17,461 nt of DNA. Origin: RAM1 sp040376925 (lineage in GTDB: Bacteria > Pseudomonadota > Gammaproteobacteria > Burkholderiales > Burkholderiaceae_C). How positions within the stretch are numbered: the stretch's first letter is position 1; the number at the start of each line of letters is the position of its first letter. A program made the translations under genes and the position numbers. The notes beneath the pieces are model-generated. The model did no database searches, was not told where the DNA came from, and saw nothing but the letters and a program-made list of their open reading frames with translations. Shown here piece after piece: positions 7,223 through 14,594 of this stretch. The stretch spans positions 1 through 17,461 of the forward strand of contig JBEIPU010000081.1 in assembly GCA_040376925.1 (NCBI GenBank). Direction: 5' to 3'.

Positions 7223-8221
7223 TCATTTCAATGCATTGATCTTTTCAACGATACCAGCGGGCCAGTTCTTGGCGTCGTCAGAGGCCAGGTACATCTTCTG
7301 CGCATGGTCGCGAAAAGCATTGACGTTGGGCACGTACACATCCAGGCCCGCCTTGCGGAAGGTCTCGGCCAGCTCGGCCTCGCGTCTGGTGTGCTCGGCC
7401 GCGCTCCAGGCGATGGCCTTGTCGGCCGCGGCCTGGAAGGCGCGCTGCCTGGCCGGCGTCATGCTGTTCCAGGTCTTCATGTTGACGGTCAGCAGGTCAA
7501 ACGCCACCAGGTGCGACGTCAGCACGATCTGGCCCATCACCTCGAAGAACTTCATGTTCTGCACGTTGGGCAGCGGGTTGTCCTGGCCGTCAATGGCGCC
7601 GGTCTGCAAGCCGGTGTAGGTCTCGGCATAGGCCATGGGCGTCGGGTTGGCGCCGAGCGATTTGCCCAGCATCTGCCAGGTGTCGCCCGGGGGCATGCGC
7701 AGCTTCACGCCGGCCAGGTCGGCGGGCACGTTCACCTTCTTCTTGCCCTTCAGGCCCACGTGGCGCGTGCCAAAGAACGTGGGGCCCAGGATCTTGACCT
7801 TGAGCTGGTCTTCCACCATCTTTTTCATTTGCGCGCCCAGGTCGCTGGCAAAGAAAGCGTTGAGGTGGTTGGCGTCGCGGAACAGGTAGGCCGACGTCAG
7901 CACCGACCAGGCCGGCACCTGCTTGGAGATGTCCTGCGGCGAGATGTTGCCCATCTCCAGGTTGTCGCGCTGCAGGGCGACCAGCTCGGTGCCCTGGCGG
8001 AACAACGTGGAGTTCAGGTGCTGCTCGACCTTGAAGTCGGCGGCGATGTCCTTGGCGAACATGTTCATCATCTCGGCGCGGATGTCCTTGTCCGAGAACA
8101 CGGCGGCAAAGCGGATGGTGGGCGGCGTCTGGGCCCAGGCGGGCAGCGTGGCGCCGGCGGCCAGCGCGGCCAGTGCGGAACCCTTGCGCAGCAGGGCGCG
8201 GCGGTCAATGGATGCGTTCAT
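7223..8221 (-). CDS. dctP: TRAP transporter periplasmic solute-binding protein (DctP family)
   Basis: The 332-residue protein starts with a twin-arginine style signal (DRRALLRKG followed by an Ala-rich helix and PAWAQ), so it is probably exported by Tat. The mature part has DctP features: PADLAGVKLRMPPGDTWQ with the conserved Arg that pairs with the ligand carboxylate, then MAYAETYTGLQTGAIDGQDNPL and FEVMGQIVLTSH. It captures a carboxylate in the periplasm for DctQM. The frame stays open further upstream across the aroQ-like gene, but the Met at 8221 has the signal peptide and an AGGAG ribosome site 8 bases before it. It lies 68 bp after the aroQ-like stop and is probably in the same transcript. 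Confidence 0.93.
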   Translation of the reverse strand: MNASIDRRALLRKGSALAALAAGATLPAWAQTPPTIRFAAVFSDKDIRAEMMNMFAKDIAADFKVEQHLNSTLFRQGTELVALQRDNLEMGNISPQDISKQVPAWSVLTSAYLFRDANHLNAFFASDLGAQMKKMVEDQLKVKILGPTFFGTRHVGLKGKKKVNVPADLAGVKLRMPPGDTWQMLGKSLGANPTPMAYAETYTGLQTGAIDGQDNPLPNVQNMKFFEVMGQIVLTSHLVAFDLLTVNMKTWNSMTPARQRAFQAAADKAIAWSAAEHTRREAELAETFRKAGLDVYVPNVNAFRDHAQKMYLASDDAKNWPAGIVEKINALK

Positions 8222-8229
8222 GGTGTTGT

Positions 8230-8234
8230 CTCCT
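8230..8234 (-). promoter_or_regulatory. Ribosome binding site of dctP
   Basis: On the minus strand AGGAG (CTCCT at 8230-8234 on plus) precedes the dctP ATG by 8 bases and fixes that start over the longer open frame. Confidence 0.75.
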
Positions 8235-8289
8235 GTAGGAATGGATGGGTGATGAAAACGGGAAAAGGCAGGCAAGGATAGAAGCAGGT

Positions 8290-8739
8290 TCAGGCTGGCA
8301 CCGCGGCCAGCTGGTGTGCCACGGCGCGTATGGCCATGTCGTAGCCAAACACGCCAAATCCGCAGATCACGCCGGTGGCTGCCAGCGACACCAGCGACTT
8401 CTGGTAGAGCTCGTCGCGGCGGTGGATGTTGGTCACGTGCACCTCGGCAATGGGCTGGTGCAGCGTCTTGAGCGCGTCCAGCAAGGGAATGGAGCGAAAC
8501 GACAGCCCGGCCGGGTTGATGACCACGGCCACGGCTTTCTCGCGCGCCTCCTGCACCCAGTCGACCATCACGCCCTCGTGGTTGGTCTGGCGGAATTCGC
8601 AATGCAGGGCCAGCTCGGACGCCACGCGGCGGCACAGCTGCTCGACCTGCGCCAGCGTGGTGCTGCCGTACAGGTGGGGCTCGCGCACGCCCAGCAGGTT
8701 GAGGTTGGGGCCGTTCAGAATGTAGATCGTTGCGCTCAT
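8290..8739 (-). CDS. Type II 3-dehydroquinate dehydratase-like protein with altered active site
   Basis: The 149-residue length and fold motifs are those of type II dehydroquinases (AroQ): NGPNLNLLG (9-17), REPHLYG (19-25), QTNHEG (51-56), INPAG (74-78), EVHVTNIH (99-106) and the CGFGVFGYDMA region. Against M. tuberculosis numbering, which matches without gaps, Asn12, Arg19, Tyr24, Asn75, Asp88, His101 and Arg108 are kept. His81, normally in NPGAYTHTS, is Phe, and Arg112 is Tyr; both normally contact dehydroquinate. Initiation at Met 8739 gives the standard N terminus; an ATG 33 bp upstream would add 11 residues. It heads a TRAP operon and diverges from an IclR regulator, so a catabolic or related dehydratase role is more likely than housekeeping shikimate synthesis (inference). 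Confidence 0.85.
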   Translation of the reverse strand: MSATIYILNGPNLNLLGVREPHLYGSTTLAQVEQLCRRVASELALHCEFRQTNHEGVMVDWVQEAREKAVAVVINPAGLSFRSIPLLDALKTLHQPIAEVHVTNIHRRDELYQKSLVSLAATGVICGFGVFGYDMAIRAVAHQLAAVPA

Positions 8740-8772
8740 GGGCGCTGATTCTTGGGCGCTGGGCGAAAGCAC

Positions 8773-8787
8773 TTTCCGAATTGGAAA
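8773..8787. promoter_or_regulatory. Palindromic operator candidate between aroQ-like and iclR-type genes
   Basis: TTTCCGAATTGGAAA has perfect 5-bp arms around GAATT in the 81-bp divergent intergenic region. IclR-family regulators commonly bind palindromes with GGAA/TTCC-like arms. A CATAAT -10-like hexamer for the plus-strand regulator lies at 8795-8800, placing the palindrome over its -35 region, so autorepression with control of the divergent operon is plausible. Confidence 0.5.
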
Positions 8788-8820
8788 CTCGTTTCATAAT
8801 GCAGCAATGAGAGCAGGATC

Positions 8821-9615
8821 ATGAGCATTGCATTGGACCGCGGCCTGTCCGTGCTGGAACACCTGGCGCGCCACCCCCAGGGAATGCCGATCACGATGAT
8901 CGCGTCGGAGCTGGACATTCCGCTGTCGGCCTGCCACCGGCTGCTGGCTGAGCTGCAGCGGCGCGACTACGTGCGCCAGGCCCGCAAACAGGGCGACTAT
9001 GTGCTGACCACCAAGGTGGTGTCGCTGGGGCTGGGCTTTCTGAGCAGCGCGGGCATTGTGGACATTGCCGAGCCCATCCTGGAGCGGCTGGCCGAAACAT
9101 CGGGCGAACTGGTGCGCCTGTCCATCGTGGACGAAGACCGCCTGACCTGGGTGGCCAAATCGCAGGGCACGCGCCAGGCCGGCCAGCGCTATGACCCCGA
9201 CATGGGGCAGGACGTGCAGCTGTCATGCACCTCGTCGGGCCACGCCTGGCTGATGACCATGAGCGACGAACGCGCGCTGGAGCTGGTGTCACGCCAGGGC
9301 TTTGGCACGCCGGAGCGCTACGGCCCCAAGGCGCCCACCACCATCAAGGCGCTGCTGGGCTTTTTGCACGCCGGGCGCGTGCGCGGCTACGCCATGATTG
9401 ACGAGGTGTTTGCCCCCGGCATGACGGCCATGGCCGCGCCGGTGATGCGCCGCAACGAGGTGATAGGCGTCATCAGCATCGCCGGCCCGCGCACCCGGCT
9501 GAGCCCCGATCGCATGCACGCACTGGCACCGGCGCTGCTGGCCGCGGCCGGCCAGCTGGGGCCAGCCAGTAATGCGTCCAGCCTGTTTGGCAAGCCGCCG
9601 CTGGGCAAGGGGTGA
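8821..9615 (+). CDS. IclR-family transcriptional regulator
   Basis: The 264-residue protein has an N-terminal winged helix-turn-helix (about 5-62: ALDRGLSVLEHLARHPQG, then SACHRLLAELQRRDYV) and a C-terminal IclR effector domain (about 75-245). That domain includes CTSSGHAWLMTMS (138-150), then GYAMIDEVFAPGMTAMAAPV and EVIGVISIAGPRTRLSP. IclR proteins are dimers or tetramers that bind small organic acids and usually control the divergent catabolic genes, here the aroQ-like/dctPQM operon. The stop codon TGA abuts the TCA (reverse-strand stop) of the next gene with no gap. Confidence 0.92.
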   Translation: MSIALDRGLSVLEHLARHPQGMPITMIASELDIPLSACHRLLAELQRRDYVRQARKQGDYVLTTKVVSLGLGFLSSAGIVDIAEPILERLAETSGELVRLSIVDEDRLTWVAKSQGTRQAGQRYDPDMGQDVQLSCTSSGHAWLMTMSDERALELVSRQGFGTPERYGPKAPTTIKALLGFLHAGRVRGYAMIDEVFAPGMTAMAAPVMRRNEVIGVISIAGPRTRLSPDRMHALAPALLAAAGQLGPASNASSLFGKPPLGKG

Positions 9616-10170
9616 TCAACTGCCCCGGAGCATCCACAACGTCAACGCTTCGGCAACCAAAGCCACTGCGGGTATGACGCACAGCCCCGCATGCCAGCGT
9701 GGCTTCACCATCCACAGCAAACCCAGGGTGGCCAGCGCGGTGGGGCCGGGCATGAGTCCAAACGCCTGGATCTGTACCGCGTGAAGCAGCACGCCACCTG
9801 CCGCCAGGGCCGCTGCCCAGTACGGCGCATGGTGGGCCGTGCGCTGCACAGGTAATGCCACCGCAACCAGCAACCCCGTCTGCAGTCCCCAGCCCCATGC
9901 CAGGTACTGCGCCGCCCAGTTGATCTGCGCATACCGCTGCCAGAAAAAGGCCCAGCCCACCCCGGCCCACAACGCGGCCAGGGCTAGCAGCACCACACGC
10001 GCCGCCCACGGCTTGCGCACAGCTGCGAGCGCGATCAGCACCAGCCCCAGGCCCAACAACACCCAAGGCAGCGGCCACAGCTCACGGTGATACCGCTCCA
10101 CCATGCGCGCATAGACCGCCGGTGAGAACATCAAAAAGTCCGACAGCCGGTAGGTCCACCACTCCGACAT
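9616..10170 (-). CDS. DUF6064-like integral membrane protein
   Basis: The 184-residue product has the N terminus SEWWTYRLSDFLMFSPAVY typical of DUF6064 proteins, then about six membrane helices between residues 34 and 180 and little soluble sequence. The biochemical role of the family is not known to me. It begins 3 bp after the aldo/keto reductase stop and so is very likely co-transcribed with it. Its stop codon directly abuts that of the convergent IclR gene. The ribosome site is weak, which fits reinitiation from the upstream gene. Confidence 0.78.
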   Translation of the reverse strand: MSEWWTYRLSDFLMFSPAVYARMVERYHRELWPLPWVLLGLGLVLIALAAVRKPWAARVVLLALAALWAGVGWAFFWQRYAQINWAAQYLAWGWGLQTGLLVAVALPVQRTAHHAPYWAAALAAGGVLLHAVQIQAFGLMPGPTALATLGLLWMVKPRWHAGLCVIPAVALVAEALTLWMLRGS

Positions 10171-10173
10171 GGC

Positions 10174-11064
10174 TCAGAGCCTGGCGATGTGCTGCGCGAT
10201 GCGCTGGCGAAAGGCCTCGTCGGGCAGACGGCCCGTGGCTGCGGCCATGTTCTCGCGCGCATGCGCCGGCTGGCTGGTGGCGGGGATGGCGCAGGTGATG
10301 GCCGGGTGCGTGACGATGTACTTCAGCACCACCTGCGCCCAGGTGGCGCAGTCAATCTCTTGGGCCCAGGCGGGCAGCGGGTGGCGCTGCAGCTGGCGCA
10401 CCAGCGCGCCTTCGCGGAACGGGCGGTTGGCCAGCACGGCTATGCCGCGCTCCTGCGCCAGCGGCAGCAGGCGCTGCTCGGCGTCGCGGTCCAGCGGGTT
10501 GTAGGTGAGCTGCACGAAGTCGATACGGTGGGTGCGCATGATCTGCTCCAGCTCGGCGTGGCGCCGCCCCTCGGACGTGCTGATGCCGACATAGCGCAGC
10601 TGTCCCGCCGCTTTCATGGATTGCAGCAACGGCAGCTGGCGTTCCCAGGCCAGCAGGTTGTGGACCTGCAGCAGGTCAAAGCGCGGCACGCGCCACAGCT
10701 GCCGTGATGCCTCGATCTGCGTGGGGCCATTGCCTGAGGTCCAGACCTTGTCCGCCGCAAATGCCTGGCGCGGCATACCCAGCTTGTGCAGGCCTTCGCC
10801 GATGACGCCCTGCGACGAGCCGTACATGGGTGACGAATCAATCAGCCGCCCGCCTGCGGCAAAGAACTGGCGCATGACCTCGGCGCTGGTGGCGCGCGCC
10901 TGCGCGTCGTCGCCCACGTTGAAGGTGATCCAGGTGCCCAGGCCAACGGCGGGGATGTCTTCGCCGCTGGATGGGATGCGTTTGAGCAGCGGCCTGGGTT
11001 GCTGGGCCCAGGCACCGGCGCTGGCCAGGGCGGGTGCAAGCTGCAAAAGGGTGCGGCGCTTCAT
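10174..11064 (-). CDS. Exported aldo/keto reductase
   Basis: The 296-residue protein carries an N-terminal export signal (MKRRTLLQLAPALASAGAWA; RR plus hydrophobic helix, Tat-like) followed by a complete aldo/keto reductase barrel. The catalytic tetrad is visible: Asp76 and Tyr81 (LIDSSPMYG), Lys106 (ADKVW) and His135 (LLQVHN). Most family members are cytoplasmic NADPH-dependent reductases, so the signal is notable; Tat export would carry the folded, cofactor-loaded enzyme to the periplasm. The frame remains open 81 bp further upstream, but the Met at 11064 starts the signal peptide and leaves a 50-bp divergent gap to the MFS gene. The physiological substrate is unknown. Confidence 0.88.
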   Translation of the reverse strand: MKRRTLLQLAPALASAGAWAQQPRPLLKRIPSSGEDIPAVGLGTWITFNVGDDAQARATSAEVMRQFFAAGGRLIDSSPMYGSSQGVIGEGLHKLGMPRQAFAADKVWTSGNGPTQIEASRQLWRVPRFDLLQVHNLLAWERQLPLLQSMKAAGQLRYVGISTSEGRRHAELEQIMRTHRIDFVQLTYNPLDRDAEQRLLPLAQERGIAVLANRPFREGALVRQLQRHPLPAWAQEIDCATWAQVVLKYIVTHPAITCAIPATSQPAHARENMAAATGRLPDEAFRQRIAQHIARL

Positions 11065-11114
11065 GGTTGTGAGTGTGGCAGCAAGGGCAATAGTTCCGCC
11101 AGATAATCGTCCGG

Positions 11115-12311
11115 GTGACAACACCCTCCCCGGCGCACGCGGCATCCGGCAACGCTGCCACCATCCTCCTGCTGTCGTGTGCGGCGTTCTTCAGCGGCGC
11201 CGCGCTGCGCATCTGCGACTCACTGCTGCCGCGGCTGGCTGCCGACTTTGGCCGCACACCGGGCCAGGCGGGCCAGGTGATCATCAGTTTTTCGATTGCC
11301 TATGGCCTGATGCAATTGCTGTTCGGCCCGCTGGGCGACCGCTACGGCAAGGCGCGCATGGTCAGCTTGGCCATGGCCGGCTGCACGCTGGGGGCCTTTG
11401 TGTCGGCACTGGCGCCCAGTTTTGACGCGCTGGTAGCCCTGCGCGTGGTGTGGGGCATGGCGGCCGCCGGCGTGATCCCGCTGGCCATGGCCTGGATCGG
11501 GGACGCCGTGCCATACGAACAGCGCCAGGCCACGCTGGCCCAGCTGCTGACCGGCACGCTGGGCGGCATGATGGCCGGCCAGCTGGCGGGCGGCCTGTTT
11601 GCCGACGCGCAGGCGGGCTGGCGCGGGGCGTTCTTCACGCTGGCGGCGGGCTACTGCGTGGTGGCCGTGCTGCTGGGCCTGCGGGTGCGCGGCATGGCAG
11701 CAGCCGTGCCGTCTGCGGGCAGCGGCGCGTCATTCATGTCGCAGGTGCTGTCGGTGCTGCGCACGCCCTGGGCGCGTGTGGTGCTGCTGGCCGTGCTGGC
11801 CGAGGGCGTTCTCATGCTCGGCCCCATGGCGTACCTGCCGGCGTACCTGCACACACGCCACGGCTTCACGCTGTCGGCGGCGTCGGCGCTGGTGGCGCTG
11901 TATGCGGTGGGTGGCCTGGTGTATTCGGTGTTGGCGCGGCGCATCGTGCAGGCGCTGGGCGAGGGGCGCATGGTGGCAATTGGCGGCGTCATCATGGGCG
12001 CGGGTTTTGCCGCGTGGTGGCTGTCGCCGCTGGGCTGGACAGCCGGGCCGGTGGCGCTGGCCGTGGGGTTTGGCACCTATTTGCTGCACAACACGCTGCA
12101 GACCCATGCCACGCAGATGGTGCCTGCATCGCGCGGCACGGCAGTGGCAACCTTTGCGTTCTGCCTGTTCACCGGCCAGGCGATCGGTGTGAGCCTGGCC
12201 GGTTATGCCTGGGACCATCTGGACCCGGCCGTGCTGCTGGTTGTACCCGCCGTGGGCCTGCCGTTGACGGGCTGGTGGTTTGCCCGCGCGCTGCGCTCGC
12301 GCGCGCCGTAA
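11115..12311 (+). CDS. MFS transporter (drug/metabolite exporter type)
   Basis: The 398-residue protein has about 12 membrane helices. The family A motif is seen as GPLGDRYGKARM in the loop between helices 2 and 3, and ALRVVWGMAAAGVIPLAMAWIGDAV matches helices 4-5 of DHA1-type exporters. The start is GTG at 11115 with no good ribosome site; the N-terminal 15 residues are Ala/Ser/Pro rich, and an upstream ATAATC may be a -10 element. It is transcribed divergently from the exported aldo/keto reductase. Its substrate cannot be assigned. It ends 4 bp from the convergent enolase-like gene. Confidence 0.88.
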   Translation: MTTPSPAHAASGNAATILLLSCAAFFSGAALRICDSLLPRLAADFGRTPGQAGQVIISFSIAYGLMQLLFGPLGDRYGKARMVSLAMAGCTLGAFVSALAPSFDALVALRVVWGMAAAGVIPLAMAWIGDAVPYEQRQATLAQLLTGTLGGMMAGQLAGGLFADAQAGWRGAFFTLAAGYCVVAVLLGLRVRGMAAAVPSAGSGASFMSQVLSVLRTPWARVVLLAVLAEGVLMLGPMAYLPAYLHTRHGFTLSAASALVALYAVGGLVYSVLARRIVQALGEGRMVAIGGVIMGAGFAAWWLSPLGWTAGPVALAVGFGTYLLHNTLQTHATQMVPASRGTAVATFAFCLFTGQAIGVSLAGYAWDHLDPAVLLVVPAVGLPLTGWWFARALRSRAP

Positions 12312-12315
12312 ACCC

Positions 12316-13593
12316 TCAGCGCGGCAGGACGGTGCGGCCTGCGTACATTGCCGCCGCGCCCATCTCGGTCTCCACCCGAAGCCCCTCGTTCCACTTGGCC
12401 ATGCGCTCGGACCTGGCGAAGGAGCCGACCTTGAGCTGCCCCGTGTTCCATCCGATGGCCAGATGGACGATGGCCACGTCTTCGGTCTCGCCGGACCGCG
12501 CCGACACCACCATGCCCCAGCCGGCTTCGCGCGCGGCCTGCATGGCCTGCACGGTTTCGGTGATGGTACCGGCCTGGTTGGGCTTGAGCAGCACGGCATT
12601 GCAGCAGCCACCGGCGGCCGCCGCGCGCACCAGCGCCGCATGGGTCACCAGGAAATCATCGCCAATGACCTGGATGCGCCGGCCCACGGCCGCGGTGAAC
12701 AGGCGCATGCCTTCGGTGTCGTCCTCGGCCACCGGGTCTTCGACCGACACGATGGGGTAGCGCTGCACCCAGCCTTTGAGCACGTCCACCCATTCAGCGG
12801 TGTCATAGGTCTTTTGATCCAGGCCCAGCGTGTAGCGGCCACCCCTGCCAAACTCCGACGCGGCGATGTCCAGCGCGATGGCCACCTGGTCGTGCCGGTA
12901 GCCCGCGGCGTCAATCGCGCGCACCAGCGTTTCAATCGCTTCCTCGTTGGACTTGAAATCGGGCCACCAGCCGCCCTCGTCCGCCACGCCGGCGCGCCGG
13001 CCCATTTTGTCCATCAGCTCGCCGGCGGTGCGGTACACCTCGGCGGTCATGACCATGGCTTCGTCAAACGTGGCCGCGCCAATGGGCATGATGAGGAAGT
13101 CCTGCACATCCACCCGCCGCCCCGCATGGGCACCACCGCCAAAGATCTGGATCTGCGGCAGCGGCATGCGCACCGGTTGGCCGCCCGACAGGTGGCGCCA
13201 CAGCGGCAGGCCTGCCGCAGCGGCTGCTGCATGCAGCACGGCCAGCGACGTGGCGATGATGGCGTTGCCGCCCAGGTGCGATTTGACGGGCGTGCCGTCC
13301 AGCGCAATGAGCGCGTCGTCCACCGCAGCCTGGTCCATCGCGTCCATGCCGCGGATGCGCTGCGCGATGGCGCCGTTCACATGGCCCAGCGCCGCCTGCA
13401 CGTCAAAGCCGCCCAGGCGCGTACCGCCATCGCGCAGGTCCACCGCCTCGCGGCTGCCGCGCGACGCACCGGCGGGCGCCATGCCGCGCCCGCGCGCGCC
13501 GCCGGCCAGCGTCACGTCCACCTCCACCGTGGGCCGCCCTCGGGAGTCCCAGATGCGGCGGGCTACAACAGCTTCGATCACGGTACGGGTCAT
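12316..13593 (-). CDS. Divergent enolase paralogue (enolase-family phospho-hydroxyacid dehydratase)
   Basis: The 425-residue protein aligns along the whole length of enolase: RRIWDSRGRPTVEVDV (N-terminal hallmark), GGGAHAG (His156), VADEGG (Glu206), ALDIAASEF (Asp242), SVEDPVAEDD (Glu285), IGDD (Asp312), LLKPNQAGTITET (Lys337), ARSGETED and GQLKVGSFARSER (Lys388). Metal ligands, catalytic Glu and catalytic Lys are therefore kept. Changes from canonical enolase are notable. The flexible loop PSGASTG is PAGASRG, the usual QEF is QDF (Asp165), and the active-site His of SHRSGETED (yeast His373) is Ala365. The start at 13593 overlaps the stop of the kinase gene (ATGA). A housekeeping glycolytic enolase is unlikely; a different 2-phospho-hydroxyacid substrate is inferred. 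Confidence 0.88.
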   Translation of the reverse strand: MTRTVIEAVVARRIWDSRGRPTVEVDVTLAGGARGRGMAPAGASRGSREAVDLRDGGTRLGGFDVQAALGHVNGAIAQRIRGMDAMDQAAVDDALIALDGTPVKSHLGGNAIIATSLAVLHAAAAAAGLPLWRHLSGGQPVRMPLPQIQIFGGGAHAGRRVDVQDFLIMPIGAATFDEAMVMTAEVYRTAGELMDKMGRRAGVADEGGWWPDFKSNEEAIETLVRAIDAAGYRHDQVAIALDIAASEFGRGGRYTLGLDQKTYDTAEWVDVLKGWVQRYPIVSVEDPVAEDDTEGMRLFTAAVGRRIQVIGDDFLVTHAALVRAAAAGGCCNAVLLKPNQAGTITETVQAMQAAREAGWGMVVSARSGETEDVAIVHLAIGWNTGQLKVGSFARSERMAKWNEGLRVETEMGAAAMYAGRTVLPR

Positions 13594-14594
13594 GCGGGGC
13601 TCCAGCGTTGGGCCATGGTGCGCAGGCTGCGTTCGGGTTGCAGCAGCAGCGGTATGGCGAAGTGCCGCACGCGGTCGCGGTCGGCGTCGGCGGTGATGTA
13701 TTCGGCGGGGGACTTGCCGTCGATGCGCGCGAGCAGCATGCCGGCCAGCAGCGCGGCGGCGCGCGCTTCGGTCTGCGTGGGCGGCTCCCACGTCACGCCG
13801 CCCAGGTAGGCCGCGCACAGGGCGTGGTAGCAGGCCATGAAGCCGGCTGTGGATTCAGGCCGCCATACGCTCTTGAGCAGCAGGTGGTTCAGACAGAACG
13901 CCAGGTCAAACGCCGGGTCGCCGTACCAGGCGCATTCGGCGTCCAGGAAGACGGGACCGTCCGCACCGATCAGGATGTTCTTGGGGCTGATGTCGCCATG
14001 CACCAGCGCCAGTTTGGTCTGGGCTGTGGTGCGCACCAGCGCATGCAATGCATCTGCGCATTCAGGGTGCCGCTGCGCCGTGGCTACAAAGTACGGCTCC
14101 AGCCGGATGGCGTAAAAGTCGGCGTCATTGGCAAACTGCCGCGCCGCCGCCTCGTCACCCGCCGTCGCGGCATGGATGGCCACCAGGTTGCGGCCCACGG
14201 CGGTGGCGGTGGCTGGGTCCACAACGCCGTCGCGCAGCTGCGCCTTCCATACCGGGTACTGCTGCGGCGGCAGCCAGGCCATGGCAAAGGCGTTGTCCTG
14301 CGCATCTTCACCCAGGATGGCGGGCACCGCAGCGGGCACGATGCGGTGGGCCGTACGCATCCACGCCACCTCGGCGCGGTTGCGCTCCACCGGCGCCTCC
14401 CATACGGCGGCGACCTTCAGCTGCGCCAGCGCCTGCTTGACGCACAGAGGCCCGCGCGCCGCGTCGGCCCGCACGATCAACGACGACACGCCGCCCGTGA
14501 GCTGTGTAAGCACAGGTGTTTCACCCGGCGCCAGCAGGCCCATGCGATACAGCGCAGCCAGCAGACGGCGGGATTCTTCGGGGGTGAGGTTCAT
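13590..14594 (-). CDS. APH-family small-molecule phosphotransferase
   Basis: The 334-residue protein has the aminoglycoside/choline kinase fold: a Gly-rich ATP loop (LTGGVSS, 32-38), an N-lobe Lys (CVKQAL, Lys53), the catalytic loop HGDISPKNIL (199-208) and the metal-binding LDAECAWYGDPAFDLAF (217-233). Family members move the ATP gamma-phosphate to a hydroxyl of a small molecule such as choline, homoserine, methylthioribose or an antibiotic. The start overlaps the antitoxin stop and its end overlaps the enolase-like start, both by 4 bp (ATGA), so the three genes are translationally coupled. A resistance role is not supported by context; making the phosphorylated substrate for the enolase-like enzyme is the likelier job (inference). 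Confidence 0.85.
   Translation of the reverse strand: MNLTPEESRRLLAALYRMGLLAPGETPVLTQLTGGVSSLIVRADAARGPLCVKQALAQLKVAAVWEAPVERNRAEVAWMRTAHRIVPAAVPAILGEDAQDNAFAMAWLPPQQYPVWKAQLRDGVVDPATATAVGRNLVAIHAATAGDEAAARQFANDADFYAIRLEPYFVATAQRHPECADALHALVRTTAQTKLALVHGDISPKNILIGADGPVFLDAECAWYGDPAFDLAFCLNHLLLKSVWRPESTAGFMACYHALCAAYLGGVTWEPPTQTEARAAALLAGMLLARIDGKSPAEYITADADRDRVRHFAIPLLLQPERSLRTMAQRWSPA

Noticed and set aside
7112..8281. Long plus-strand open frame opposite dctP (389 codons)
   Set aside because: It mirrors the DctP gene and has no family motif or good start.
7223..8797. Extended DctP product starting near 8797
   Set aside because: The extra N terminus is the out-of-frame reading of the aroQ-like gene; the Met at 8221 has a ribosome site and a signal peptide.
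12316..13593. Housekeeping glycolytic enolase
   Set aside because: The active-site His is Ala, the mobile loop is changed, and the gene is coupled to a kinase rather than to the usual pyrG/kdsA-type neighbours.
12280..13809. Long plus-strand open frame opposite the enolase-like gene (509 codons)
   Set aside because: It overlaps several well-supported genes and is low-complexity His/Arg/Ala-rich; a GC-skew artefact.
13590..14594. Aminoglycoside resistance gene
   Set aside because: It has only the general APH fold; operon context with an enolase paralogue points to metabolism, and no resistance subfamily motif was recognised.
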